DNA from: CAYFQV01 sp964654185
GTDB taxonomy: Bacteria > Spirochaetota > Spirochaetia > DSM-27196 > PWMO01
Assembly (NCBI GenBank): GCA_964654185.1
Contig: CAZZIE010000011.1
Span: 1 to 52,692 of the forward strand
DNA length: 52,692 nt
Direction: 5' to 3'
The position numbers and the translations under genes are program-made. How positions within the stretch are numbered: position 1 is the first letter of the stretch; each line of letters opens with the position of its first letter. Of the stretch, positions 1-6,860 are shown in pieces. The notes beneath the pieces are model-generated. The model did not search any database. It saw nothing but the letters and a program-made list of their open reading frames with translations, and was not told the origin of the DNA.

Positions 1-68
1 TCTCTACTGCGGTGGAGGTTGTGCTGCTTCAATCAACAGGGTTGTGGGTAGGTTATGGGGAATGAGTT

Positions 69-74
69 TATAAT
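69..74 (+). promoter_or_regulatory. Candidate -10 element of a near-leaderless promoter
   Basis: A perfect TATAAT lies 10 bases before the ATG at 85. Transcription would start around 80-82, leaving a leader of only a few bases. No Shine-Dalgarno sequence precedes the ATG, which fits a leaderless or near-leaderless message. No convincing -35 hexamer is visible at 16-18 bp spacing, so this is a candidate only. Confidence 0.35.
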
Positions 75-84
75 GTAACTACTC

Positions 85-1053
85 ATGGATACGTTCTTCT
101 ACATCTTGCTACTTCTGAACTTCGGTTTCGGCGTGCTTGCCGTCGTCTTCCTTTTCACCGTCAGGACGGAGCCGATTGATCCCGGTGTGCGGTCGCTGGC
201 GTTCCCCTTCGTTCCGCTTACGCTCATCACGGCATTGCAGATCATTGACTACTATCTCTGGAACCGATACGAGGGACGGAGCTTGCAGGTGGTTTCGATC
301 CTGTATGACCTGAACATCGTGAGTATCGCGTTCTTCTGGAACTACATTGTTCTGCGACACTACGAGCTCAATGGTGTTACCTCTCGCTGTCCGGGGCGAC
401 TGGCCGCCATCGGCGGGATTACCATCATCCTGGCGGTGCTGGTCGTGGTCGGCCATGTGCTGATTCGCGCATACATTCCGGTCATTCACGGAGCGATCAT
501 GGCATTCCTTTTCTACGCGGGAGGTCGAGGGATACTGATCACGCGAAAAACGCAGGAGCTCTTCCCGTCATCGCGGACGGCCGTCACGATTGCTGCACTT
601 AGTCTCATCGTCTACCCCCTCATTGCGATCGGCGACCTCCTCGGTTGGCGACTGCCGTTTCTCGATCCGCGCATCTCCTTCTGGGCGCAGGCACATCCTC
701 TCTATGTAACCGGGGTATCGATCCCGATTGCCTACTACATATCCCGCAATAGACGACGAGTCTCCGCCGTCCCGGCAAGTCCCGGAGCGGGTCGAATCTT
801 ATCGGAGATACCGCAGTCGCATGCAGTCTCCGATACGATCGCGCAGCGTCTCACCCCGCGGGAGAATCAGATCGTCCTTTTGCTGTACGAGGGGTATCGA
901 TACCGTGAGATAGCCGAGCAACTCTCCGTCTCACTTGCGACGGTCCGCACCCACGTCCACCATATCTATGAGAAACTCGAAGTTTCTCGCAAGGAAGAGC
1001 TCTTCATTGCGCTTCGGGGAGGCGCTGTGACGATGATGAGCCGGTTCCCCTAG
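85..1053 (+). CDS. Membrane-bound LuxR-family transcriptional regulator (7TM + HTH)
   Basis: 322 aa. The N-terminal two thirds (about residues 3-220) hold roughly seven hydrophobic segments with short loops and no signal peptide. The C-terminus (about 256-312) is a LuxR/GerE helix-turn-helix: it starts LTPRENQIVLLL, and the second helix region reads VSLATVRTHVHHIYEKL. This suggests a one-component regulator in which a membrane sensor is tied directly to DNA binding, with no kinase step. The ligand is unknown. It is co-directional with hcp but separated by about 335 bp that hold hairpins and a separate promoter, so it is probably not cotranscribed. A second membrane LuxR protein lies on the far side of the hcp cluster. 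The family assignment of the HTH is firm; the sensing role is inferred. Confidence 0.85.
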   Translation: MDTFFYILLLLNFGFGVLAVVFLFTVRTEPIDPGVRSLAFPFVPLTLITALQIIDYYLWNRYEGRSLQVVSILYDLNIVSIAFFWNYIVLRHYELNGVTSRCPGRLAAIGGITIILAVLVVVGHVLIRAYIPVIHGAIMAFLFYAGGRGILITRKTQELFPSSRTAVTIAALSLIVYPLIAIGDLLGWRLPFLDPRISFWAQAHPLYVTGVSIPIAYYISRNRRRVSAVPASPGAGRILSEIPQSHAVSDTIAQRLTPRENQIVLLLYEGYRYREIAEQLSVSLATVRTHVHHIYEKLEVSRKEELFIALRGGAVTMMSRFP

Positions 1054-1060
1054 TGACGGC

Positions 1061-1114
1061 GGAGCGTCCCCGGCCTTCGGCTGCACCGCTCCCCGCTGCG
1101 GCAATGGCCGCAGC
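1061..1114 (+). terminator. Tandem hairpins after the 7TM-LuxR gene
   Basis: Two hairpins lie just after the stop codon. One pairs GGAGCG (1061-1066) with CGCTCC (1087-1092). The other pairs GCTGCGGC (1095-1102) with GCCGCAGC (1107-1114) around a 4-base loop. No U-run follows, so termination is plausible but may not be of the classic intrinsic type. The rest of 1115-1208 shows nothing recognisable. Confidence 0.4.
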
Positions 1115-1208
1115 GTGAAGCGCCCGTACGGTTTCGTGAACACCGATATCGGCCCAATGGGTTATGGACCTCGCGCGCTCTTCCTGTCGAATCTTCATAG
1201 ATGAGGAC

Positions 1209-1257
1209 TTGACCCAGGTTAAGGGCGCCGTGGCGGCCTGTCTTGTATGCTTGCGAC
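1209..1257 (+). promoter_or_regulatory. FNR/CRP-family operator and promoter of the hcp operon
   Basis: TTGAC-N4-GTTAA at 1209-1222 is a near-palindrome with one mismatch and the spacing of FNR/HcpR-type sites. TATGCT at 1246-1251 fits a -10 element preceded by TTG, giving a start near 1257. The palindrome centre (1215.5) would then sit at -41.5, the class II activator position. FNR/CRP-family regulators such as HcpR are known to control hcp genes. That such a protein binds here is inferred. The site also argues against the long upstream extension of the hcp reading frame, which opens at 1164. Confidence 0.55.
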
Positions 1258-1388
1258 GACAGTCCGGCGCCGGAGTCGCTGCCGTCGCGGACGGTTTCAC
1301 GCCTCACCGACGGCTTCATGCCGCCAATCGTGCGGTGGTGCCTGGTGACCGGAGACACTTGTCGATTCATCGTGCCCGGAGGAAGTTC

Positions 1389-3017
1389 ATGAACATGTTC
1401 TGTTTTCAGTGTCAGGAAGCCGCAAAGAACGTCGGCTGCACCACCCGTGGGGTCTGCGGCAAGGACGACGTTACCGCCAATCACATGGATGTTCTGGTCT
1501 ACGCCCTCAAGGGGCTTGCCTACCTTGCCCGGAAGAAGGCGCAGTTGGGGCAATCCATTGCCGAAGAGGGCCACTTCATCCTGAAGGCGCTCTTCGCGAC
1601 CATTACCAACGCCAACTTCGACACGAAGCGCATTACCGACCTCACGTTCGAGGCTCTTGAACGAAAGCGCGCCCTTGCGGCGTCCTACGCAGTCGGCGAG
1701 AAGCTGCCCGAGGCGGCGGCCTTCGACGCCGGCAGCGAGGCGGAGCTGACCGCAGCCTTCGCCGCCGCTTCGGTCCTGGCCACGGAAGATGAGGACGTCC
1801 GCAGTCTACGGGAGTTCATCATCTACGGTTTGAAGGGTATTGCCGCCTACGGCGATCACGCCTGGATCCTCGGCTACCAGGATGAGGAGATCTATCGGGA
1901 GGTTGTCGACGAGCTCGCCGCCACCGTTGAAGAGCGTAGTCTGGATGAGCTTACGGAGATTCTCGTCGCCACCGGGAACACCGCCGTGAAGACCATGGCG
2001 CTCCTCGACAAAGCCAACACTGAAACCTACGGCCACCCCGAGATCACTCGCGTACACATCGGCACAAGAAACAGGCCGGGGATCTTGATCTCCGGACACG
2101 ATCTGAAGGACATGGCGGAGCTTCTCGATCAGACTGAAGGTACCGGGGTGGATGTCTACACCCACTCCGAGATGCTTCCGGCCAACTACTACCCCGCATT
2201 CAAGAAGTATGAGCACTTCGTCGGCAACTACGGCGGTTCCTGGCACCGGCAGAACAAGGAGTTCGCAAGCTTCAACGGTCCCATTCTCATGACGACCAAC
2301 TGCATTACCCCGGTGCGGGACAGCTACAAGGACCGCATCTTCACCACCGGCATGGCGGGGTATCCCGAGGTGCCGCACATCCCCGATCGGGAGGATGGCA
2401 AGCCGAAGGACTTCTCCCGGATCATTGAGCTTGCAAAGAGCTGCGACCCGCCCGAGCAGATCGAAGAGGGCGAAATCGTGGGCGGCTTTGCGCACCACCA
2501 GGTGGAGCAGCTCGCCGACAAGGTGGTCGAGGCGGTGAAGTCCGGGGCCATCCGGAAGTTCGTGGTCATGGGCGGCTGCGACGGCCGCATGAAGTCGCGG
2601 GAGTACTTCACCGACCTTGCGAAGGGCCTGCCGAATGACACGGTCATCATGGCCTCGGGGTGCGCGAAGTATCGGTACAACAAGCTCGACCTGGGCGAGA
2701 TCAACGGCATCCCCCGCATCCTTGACGCCGGGCAGTGCAACGACTCCTACTCCATTGCGTCCATCGCCCTGACCCTGAAAGACGCCTTTGGTCTGGACGA
2801 TGTCAACGACCTTCCGATCGACTTTGCGGTGGCCTGGTATGAGCAGAAGGCGGTCTGTGTGCTCCTGGCGCTCCTTGCCCTCGGATTCAAGGGCGTGCGT
2901 ATCGGACCCACCTTGCCGGCCTTCGTCTCGGAGAACGTGAAGCAGGTAATCGTGGACACCTTCGGTCTGAAGGGAACCACGGATGTAGAGAGCGACGTCG
3001 CGGCAATAACCGCATGA
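1389..3017 (+). CDS. hcp: Hydroxylamine reductase / hybrid-cluster protein, class I
   Basis: 542 aa from the ATG at 1389. Hcp enzymes reduce hydroxylamine and act as NO reductases or S-nitrosylases in anaerobes. The N-terminal Cys motif is CX2CX8CX5C (C5, C8, C17, C23), the 4Fe-4S type of class I proteins from anaerobes. All seven ligands of the hybrid Fe-S-O cluster are present by position: H237, E261, C305, C397, C425, C450 and E485. They follow the Desulfovibrio enzyme with an offset of 7-9 residues. The frame opens at 1164, but the first 75 codons are unlike Hcp and overlap the promoter, so 1389 is chosen. No hcr reductase gene is adjacent. A hemerythrin-like gene and an OsmC gene follow in the same direction, suggesting a stress-defence operon. 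Confidence 0.97.
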   Translation: MNMFCFQCQEAAKNVGCTTRGVCGKDDVTANHMDVLVYALKGLAYLARKKAQLGQSIAEEGHFILKALFATITNANFDTKRITDLTFEALERKRALAASYAVGEKLPEAAAFDAGSEAELTAAFAAASVLATEDEDVRSLREFIIYGLKGIAAYGDHAWILGYQDEEIYREVVDELAATVEERSLDELTEILVATGNTAVKTMALLDKANTETYGHPEITRVHIGTRNRPGILISGHDLKDMAELLDQTEGTGVDVYTHSEMLPANYYPAFKKYEHFVGNYGGSWHRQNKEFASFNGPILMTTNCITPVRDSYKDRIFTTGMAGYPEVPHIPDREDGKPKDFSRIIELAKSCDPPEQIEEGEIVGGFAHHQVEQLADKVVEAVKSGAIRKFVVMGGCDGRMKSREYFTDLAKGLPNDTVIMASGCAKYRYNKLDLGEINGIPRILDAGQCNDSYSIASIALTLKDAFGLDDVNDLPIDFAVAWYEQKAVCVLLALLALGFKGVRIGPTLPAFVSENVKQVIVDTFGLKGTTDVESDVAAITA

Positions 3018-3050
3018 GTCGCATATGACCGACACAGCCGCGCCGCCGGA

Positions 3051-3076
3051 GCCGGCGGGACTCAGCCCGCCCCGGC
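3051..3076 (+). other. Intercistronic stem-loop between hcp and the hemerythrin gene
   Basis: GGCGGG (3054-3059) pairs with CCCGCC (3066-3071) around a 6-base loop. GCC (3051-3053) and GGC (3074-3076) extend the stem past a 2-base bulge. There is no U-tract. It may attenuate readthrough or stabilise the hcp message. Confidence 0.35.
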
Positions 3077-3100
3077 AGGCGGTGCGGGGAGGAGGATAAG

Positions 3101-3664
3101 ATGCGCAAGCACACCTGTCTCAAGCCTCGCGGCTGTTTGATGATAGAGCACCGACTCATCGAGCGGGCCATTGAGATTCTGAGCGTGGAGAAGAAGCGCC
3201 TGGAGGCGGGAGGAGACCTGGACCCCGTCTTCATCGACCATATGGTGGACTTCATCGGGACCTATGCAGACCGGACCCACCACGGCAAGGAGGAGGACAT
3301 TCTCTTCGAAAGCCTGGAGGAGAAGCCCCTTTCCGGCGATGAAGATGCGCTGATGAGGGAGTTGATCGAGGAGCACAAGTATGGTCGAGAGGTTACCGGC
3401 GAGCTGGTTGCCGCCAAGGACGCGGTGGTTGCCGGCGATTCCGGCAAGCTCAGCGGCGTCCTTGAGGCAATCGGTCAGCTCATTGACTTCTATCCGCAGC
3501 ACATTGAGAAAGAGGACAAGCGCTTCTTCCCCGACACCGAACGCCACTACGACAAGGCGGAGCTGGACCGCATGTTGAAGGAGTTCTTCGACTTCGACAT
3601 GCAGATGATCCACGAGAAGTATCAGAAAACCGTCGAGGCCCTCGAAGCCGAGACGACGAAGTAA
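3101..3664 (+). CDS. Hemerythrin-like (HHE domain) protein
   Basis: 187 aa. The pattern is that of the non-haem diiron hemerythrin fold. A His lies in the first helix (MIEHRLIERAI), followed by THHGKEEDILF, then EEHKYGRE, and finally YPQHIEKEDKRFF as the C-terminal HxxxE/D helix. Such proteins bind O2, NO or iron and often accompany NO-defence genes. The start at 3101 has a strong GGAGGA ribosome site 6-8 bases upstream. An internal Met at residue 14 is the only alternative. The gene lies 83 bp after hcp and 11 bp before osmC. The ligand in vivo cannot be read from sequence. Confidence 0.88.
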   Translation: MRKHTCLKPRGCLMIEHRLIERAIEILSVEKKRLEAGGDLDPVFIDHMVDFIGTYADRTHHGKEEDILFESLEEKPLSGDEDALMRELIEEHKYGREVTGELVAAKDAVVAGDSGKLSGVLEAIGQLIDFYPQHIEKEDKRFFPDTERHYDKAELDRMLKEFFDFDMQMIHEKYQKTVEALEAETTK

Positions 3665-3675
3665 GGAGGCAAGAT

Positions 3676-4095
3676 ATGCCTACACGCACTGCAAAGGCAG
3701 CATGGCAGGATACCGTACAGAAGGGTTCCGGCGCGCTCCAGCTCGGAAGCGGCGCGTTCCAGGGACAGTACTCCTACGGCTCCCGTTTTGAGGATGGGTC
3801 AGGAACCAACCCGGAGGAGCTGATCGGCGCCGCCCACGCGGGGTGCTTCTCCATGGCCTTCTCCCTCATGCTGGAGCAGGCGGGTTACGTGCCCAAGAAG
3901 ATCACCACCGAGGCGAAGGTCTCACTGGACGCGGAGAACCTGGCCATCACGACCATTCAGTTGGCCACTGTAGCCGAGGTGCCGGACATTGATGAGTCCA
4001 GGTTTCAGGAAGTCGCCCAGCAGGCCAAGGAGGGCTGCCCGGTTTCCAAGGCTCTCGCCGGGGTCGATATACAGCTCAAGGCGAAACTGCAGTAA
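3676..4095 (+). CDS. osmC: OsmC-family peroxiredoxin
   Basis: 139 aa, the usual length for OsmC. These proteins reduce organic hydroperoxides with two cysteines. The first lies in ELIGAAHAGCFSMAFS (about residue 56) and the second in GCPVSKAL (about residue 117), both in the OsmC sequence context. AAGGAGG is well placed before the ATG, and the hemerythrin stop codon is 11 bp upstream. It is the last gene of the hcp cluster, followed by two strong hairpins. The context supports a role in handling peroxide when the anaerobe meets oxygen or NO. Confidence 0.92.
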   Translation: MPTRTAKAAWQDTVQKGSGALQLGSGAFQGQYSYGSRFEDGSGTNPEELIGAAHAGCFSMAFSLMLEQAGYVPKKITTEAKVSLDAENLAITTIQLATVAEVPDIDESRFQEVAQQAKEGCPVSKALAGVDIQLKAKLQ

Positions 4096-4116
4096 CCGGG
4101 ACCAATGCCTCCCCCT

Positions 4117-4174
4117 GGTGCCGGGCGACGCCCGGCACCGTTCCCGGGGGGCGGGAGCGCGCCCCCCCGGGAAC
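4117..4174. terminator. Tandem hairpins between convergent transcription units
   Basis: The first stem is a perfect 10-bp inverted repeat, GGTGCCGGGC (4117-4126) with GCCCGGCACC (4130-4139), around a 3-base loop. The second pairs 4140-4152 with 4161-4174, about 13 bp with one bulged base. Neither has a U-run on the plus strand. They lie between osmC (+) and the 7TMR-LuxR gene (-) and probably serve both. Confidence 0.6.
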
Positions 4175-4242
4175 GGCGGGCTCCTCTTTGGACCGGCGTC
4201 GTCCGTTGCGGCCCCGATCTTGCAGGACGTCTTCCCACGGCG

Positions 4243-5865
4243 TTACGCCGGTGAGCCCGTCCCGGCCCCTACCGCTTCGGGCTGAGAGGAACGCAGCCGG
4301 ATAACCAACTCCGTCCGGTTCCCGGCGTTCAGTTTTCGCATGATCCGGTAGAGGTGGTTCTTTACCGTTCCCTCCGAGATGAAGAGCCGCGCCCCGATCT
4401 CCTTGTTACTCAACCCATGGGCCACGAGATCAAGAATCTCCGACTCCCGCCGGGTTATCTTGTAGTCGCTCGCGAGTTGCGTAACCGGCAGAGGCGTGAG
4501 CCTGTTCTCAACGTGGAGGAAGGAGCGGGAGATCTTAAGGACCAGGAAGTTGCCGCAGGCAATGATGACGGCGAGGGTGATTACCGTCGACAGGAGATAG
4601 AGCACGTTATTGTTGGAGAGGTCGATCCCGAGGAGGCGCACCAGGAACACCAGCGGTGCGAAGTCCCGGGAGAGGAGGATCTCCGTGTAGTGCAAGGTCT
4701 CGCCAAGGGTAATGAAGAGAAAGATGGCAATGGCCCCGATCATCGGCCACGCCTCTCTCCGGCCGCGCAGTGCCTGCACCAGGAACCACGCAGTAATCCC
4801 CAGGAGCGCAAACGACTTGGTGAAGTTGTAGATCCACACGACCAGGGAGTACACCAGGATCGGAAAGGCCAGAATGATGAACAGGTTCGCCGCCACGAAC
4901 GCCGTAATCGCGTAGATGATGTAGCGGTGGATCCATCCCGGATAGATCCGGTCGATGAGCCAGGCGAACATGGCGAAGACGATCGGCGCGGACAGGTACT
5001 CAATGCGCAGCTGCAGCCACCAGGGAAATCCCGGAATCAGGCGGCTGGCCAGCATCTGCCCGACTACGAAGAGCCGGAGGCTCATCGCAAAGAAGACGAT
5101 TGCCAGCAGAAGCGGTGCCACAGACTGCTTCCGGTTGGATGCGTAGAGGAAGATGTTGTAGAGGCCGAATGCGAGAAAGCTGCCGATGAGCAGGAGATCG
5201 TACATGGTCTCCGTTCCGTCGAGAGAACGGATCTGATCGGGTGTTCCGAGCTTGATCGCCTTCCACATGCCGCCGCGGCGGTGGTGGAAGTTCGAGACCT
5301 GCAGGACCACATCCAGTCTCCCATCCGGCACGGCGAACTGGGCGATATTCATTCGATACAAGGGGACGGATGTCTCCCGGGACCCGCCGACGGTGCCACT
5401 CCGGGCCACCAGGTCATCGTTGACCCAGAGGCTGTACGCCGTTGAGGCGTTCGGGATCCACATGGCCGCGCGCTCCACGTCGGGGGGCAATAGCACCTCG
5501 ACGGCGTAGGTGGCGACCCCCATTCGTCCTACCGGCTCGCCCTCGTGCTCCCAGTCGTTCCAGCTGCCCGGCATGTCGAAGTACCCGTCCGACTCACCGG
5601 CGGGCAACGGCGGCTCCCCGGTTCTTGCGGCCCTCGACCCCTCCGGGTAGAGCTGCCGGCCCCAGAAGACCTCCCACTCTCCGACGAGCTCTGCAATCCC
5701 AGACTCAGCAAAGGACCATTCCGACAGGTCAATGATGCCCTTCTCGGCGTCCGCGGAGTCGGCCGCGCCCGCGCCGTCGACCGCCTGCTCCGTCTCTTCC
5801 GCCACGGCACCAAGTACCAGGCCCGCCAGGAGAACCACAACCCACAGACATCTCTTGACTCGCAT
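4243..5865 (-). CDS. 7TMR-DISM-type receptor fused to a LuxR DNA-binding domain
   Basis: 540 aa from the ATG at 5865. The frame opens at 5916, but the signal peptide (MRVKRCLWVVVLLAGLVLGA) begins at 5865. The order is: signal peptide; an extracytoplasmic jelly-roll domain with the 7TMR-DISM hallmarks GEWEVFWGRQLYPEG, MPGSWNDW and GVATYAVEV (about 40-190); seven TM segments (about 205-440); and a LuxR/GerE HTH (about 467-525, ITRRESEILDLVAHGLSNKEIG). 7TMR-DISM receptors usually carry kinase, GGDEF or PP2C outputs. Here the output is a DNA-binding domain, so the receptor would regulate from the membrane. The jelly-roll fold suggests a carbohydrate-like ligand, but this is inferred. It is convergent with the hcp operon. 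Confidence 0.88.
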   Translation of the reverse strand: MRVKRCLWVVVLLAGLVLGAVAEETEQAVDGAGAADSADAEKGIIDLSEWSFAESGIAELVGEWEVFWGRQLYPEGSRAARTGEPPLPAGESDGYFDMPGSWNDWEHEGEPVGRMGVATYAVEVLLPPDVERAAMWIPNASTAYSLWVNDDLVARSGTVGGSRETSVPLYRMNIAQFAVPDGRLDVVLQVSNFHHRRGGMWKAIKLGTPDQIRSLDGTETMYDLLLIGSFLAFGLYNIFLYASNRKQSVAPLLLAIVFFAMSLRLFVVGQMLASRLIPGFPWWLQLRIEYLSAPIVFAMFAWLIDRIYPGWIHRYIIYAITAFVAANLFIILAFPILVYSLVVWIYNFTKSFALLGITAWFLVQALRGRREAWPMIGAIAIFLFITLGETLHYTEILLSRDFAPLVFLVRLLGIDLSNNNVLYLLSTVITLAVIIACGNFLVLKISRSFLHVENRLTPLPVTQLASDYKITRRESEILDLVAHGLSNKEIGARLFISEGTVKNHLYRIMRKLNAGNRTELVIRLRSSQPEAVGAGTGSPA

Positions 5866-5921
5866 ACCCCACGCCCTGCGACTACCGCACAACAGATCGA
5901 TATCACACCACCGCACCTAAG

Positions 5922-5951
5922 TTTACTCGAAATGGTGACGAAAGTTATAAG
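5922..5951 (+). promoter_or_regulatory. Candidate promoter for the surface lipoprotein pair
   Basis: TTTACT (5922-5927) and TATAAG (5946-5951) are spaced by 18 bp, giving a start near 5958. It lies in the AT-rich part of the divergent region between the 7TMR-LuxR gene and the lipoprotein at 6012. Confidence 0.35.
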
Positions 5952-6011
5952 GTTTTTTTCGCCGTGGGCGCCTAAACTTCAAAGCAGTCTGAAGGCGGGG
6001 AGGTCCGCGAA

Positions 6012-6848
6012 ATGGGACTGGTACGCAAGAAGCGCGTGTCGTGGCAGCTGATCGCCGGTGTGGCAGTGCTCGTCGTGGCGCTGGCACTGATTCTCGGGGG
6101 CTGTCCGGTTCCAACCGGACCACAGGACGGCGCGGATCCAACCGCGGACGACGCCGGCGACCCCGACCCCGGCAACGGCAGGGATGACGACGGCACCGCC
6201 GCCGACGACGGCGGGCCGGGAGACGACGACGCCGGGGGCTCCAACCCCGACGGCGGCTCGGACGATCCCGGCGGGTCCGATCCCGGCGGCGGCGGCACCG
6301 ACGACCCGCCGCCGACCTTCAGCGTCACCTACCATCCCAACGGCGCCGATGCCGGCTCCGTCCCCACGGACACCGCCGCCTATGAGAGCGGCGATACCGT
6401 CACGGTCCTCGGAAACACCGGCGGCCTTTCCAAAGCGGACCACACCTTCAGCGGCTGGAACACCTCCGCCGACCAGGGCGGGGCGATCTACCAGGAGGGC
6501 GACGCGATAACCTTCGCCGACGCCGACATTGATCTGTACGCCTTCTGGATGCCCGGGGGGACCGTCAGCATCGACTTCCAGAATCCTGATTACCCGGCAA
6601 TCCTCTTCGCCGGCGCAAGCGACGAGGTGCTCAAGGGAACCGACCTGGCGGTCTCCGTGAGCGGTCCCTACACCGGCCACACCTGGTACCTCGACGGCTC
6701 CGACACCCACGCGGCCCTGACCGCCGCCGGCGCCTCGGCCACCATTGCTACCGCCGATCTGGGCTACGGCACCCACACGGTCACCCTCTTCGTGGCCGAA
6801 GGGTACTCAGCGTCGTTCAGCTTCGATGTCGTCGACACGGTGCAGTAG
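6012..6848 (+). CDS. Surface lipoprotein with an InlB-type repeat
   Basis: 278 aa. A basic N-terminus and hydrophobic stretch end in the lipobox LILGGC, so it is likely lipidated. Residues about 40-101 are a low-complexity linker of Asp, Gly and Pro. Residues about 103-180 match the InlB B-repeat (Listeria-Bacteroides repeat): a VTYHPNGA start, a FSGWNTSADQGG core and DLYAFW at the end. The C-terminal ~90 residues resemble a small Ig-like beta domain. GGGGAGG precedes the ATG by about 10 bases. The next gene, another lipoprotein, follows 12 bp later, so the two are probably cotranscribed. The acidic linker would hold the domain away from the membrane. Its partner is unknown. Confidence 0.82.
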   Translation: MGLVRKKRVSWQLIAGVAVLVVALALILGGCPVPTGPQDGADPTADDAGDPDPGNGRDDDGTAADDGGPGDDDAGGSNPDGGSDDPGGSDPGGGGTDDPPPTFSVTYHPNGADAGSVPTDTAAYESGDTVTVLGNTGGLSKADHTFSGWNTSADQGGAIYQEGDAITFADADIDLYAFWMPGGTVSIDFQNPDYPAILFAGASDEVLKGTDLAVSVSGPYTGHTWYLDGSDTHAALTAAGASATIATADLGYGTHTVTLFVAEGYSASFSFDVVDTVQ

Positions 6849-6860
6849 AGAGGCGCACAG

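Noticed and set aside
1164..1388. 75-residue N-terminal extension of Hcp
   Set aside because: It is not Hcp-like, has no ribosome site at 1164, and contains the predicted operator and promoter.
1806..3035. 409-codon minus-strand frame over hcp
   Set aside because: It is antisense to a complete Hcp with all cluster ligands and shows no family motif.
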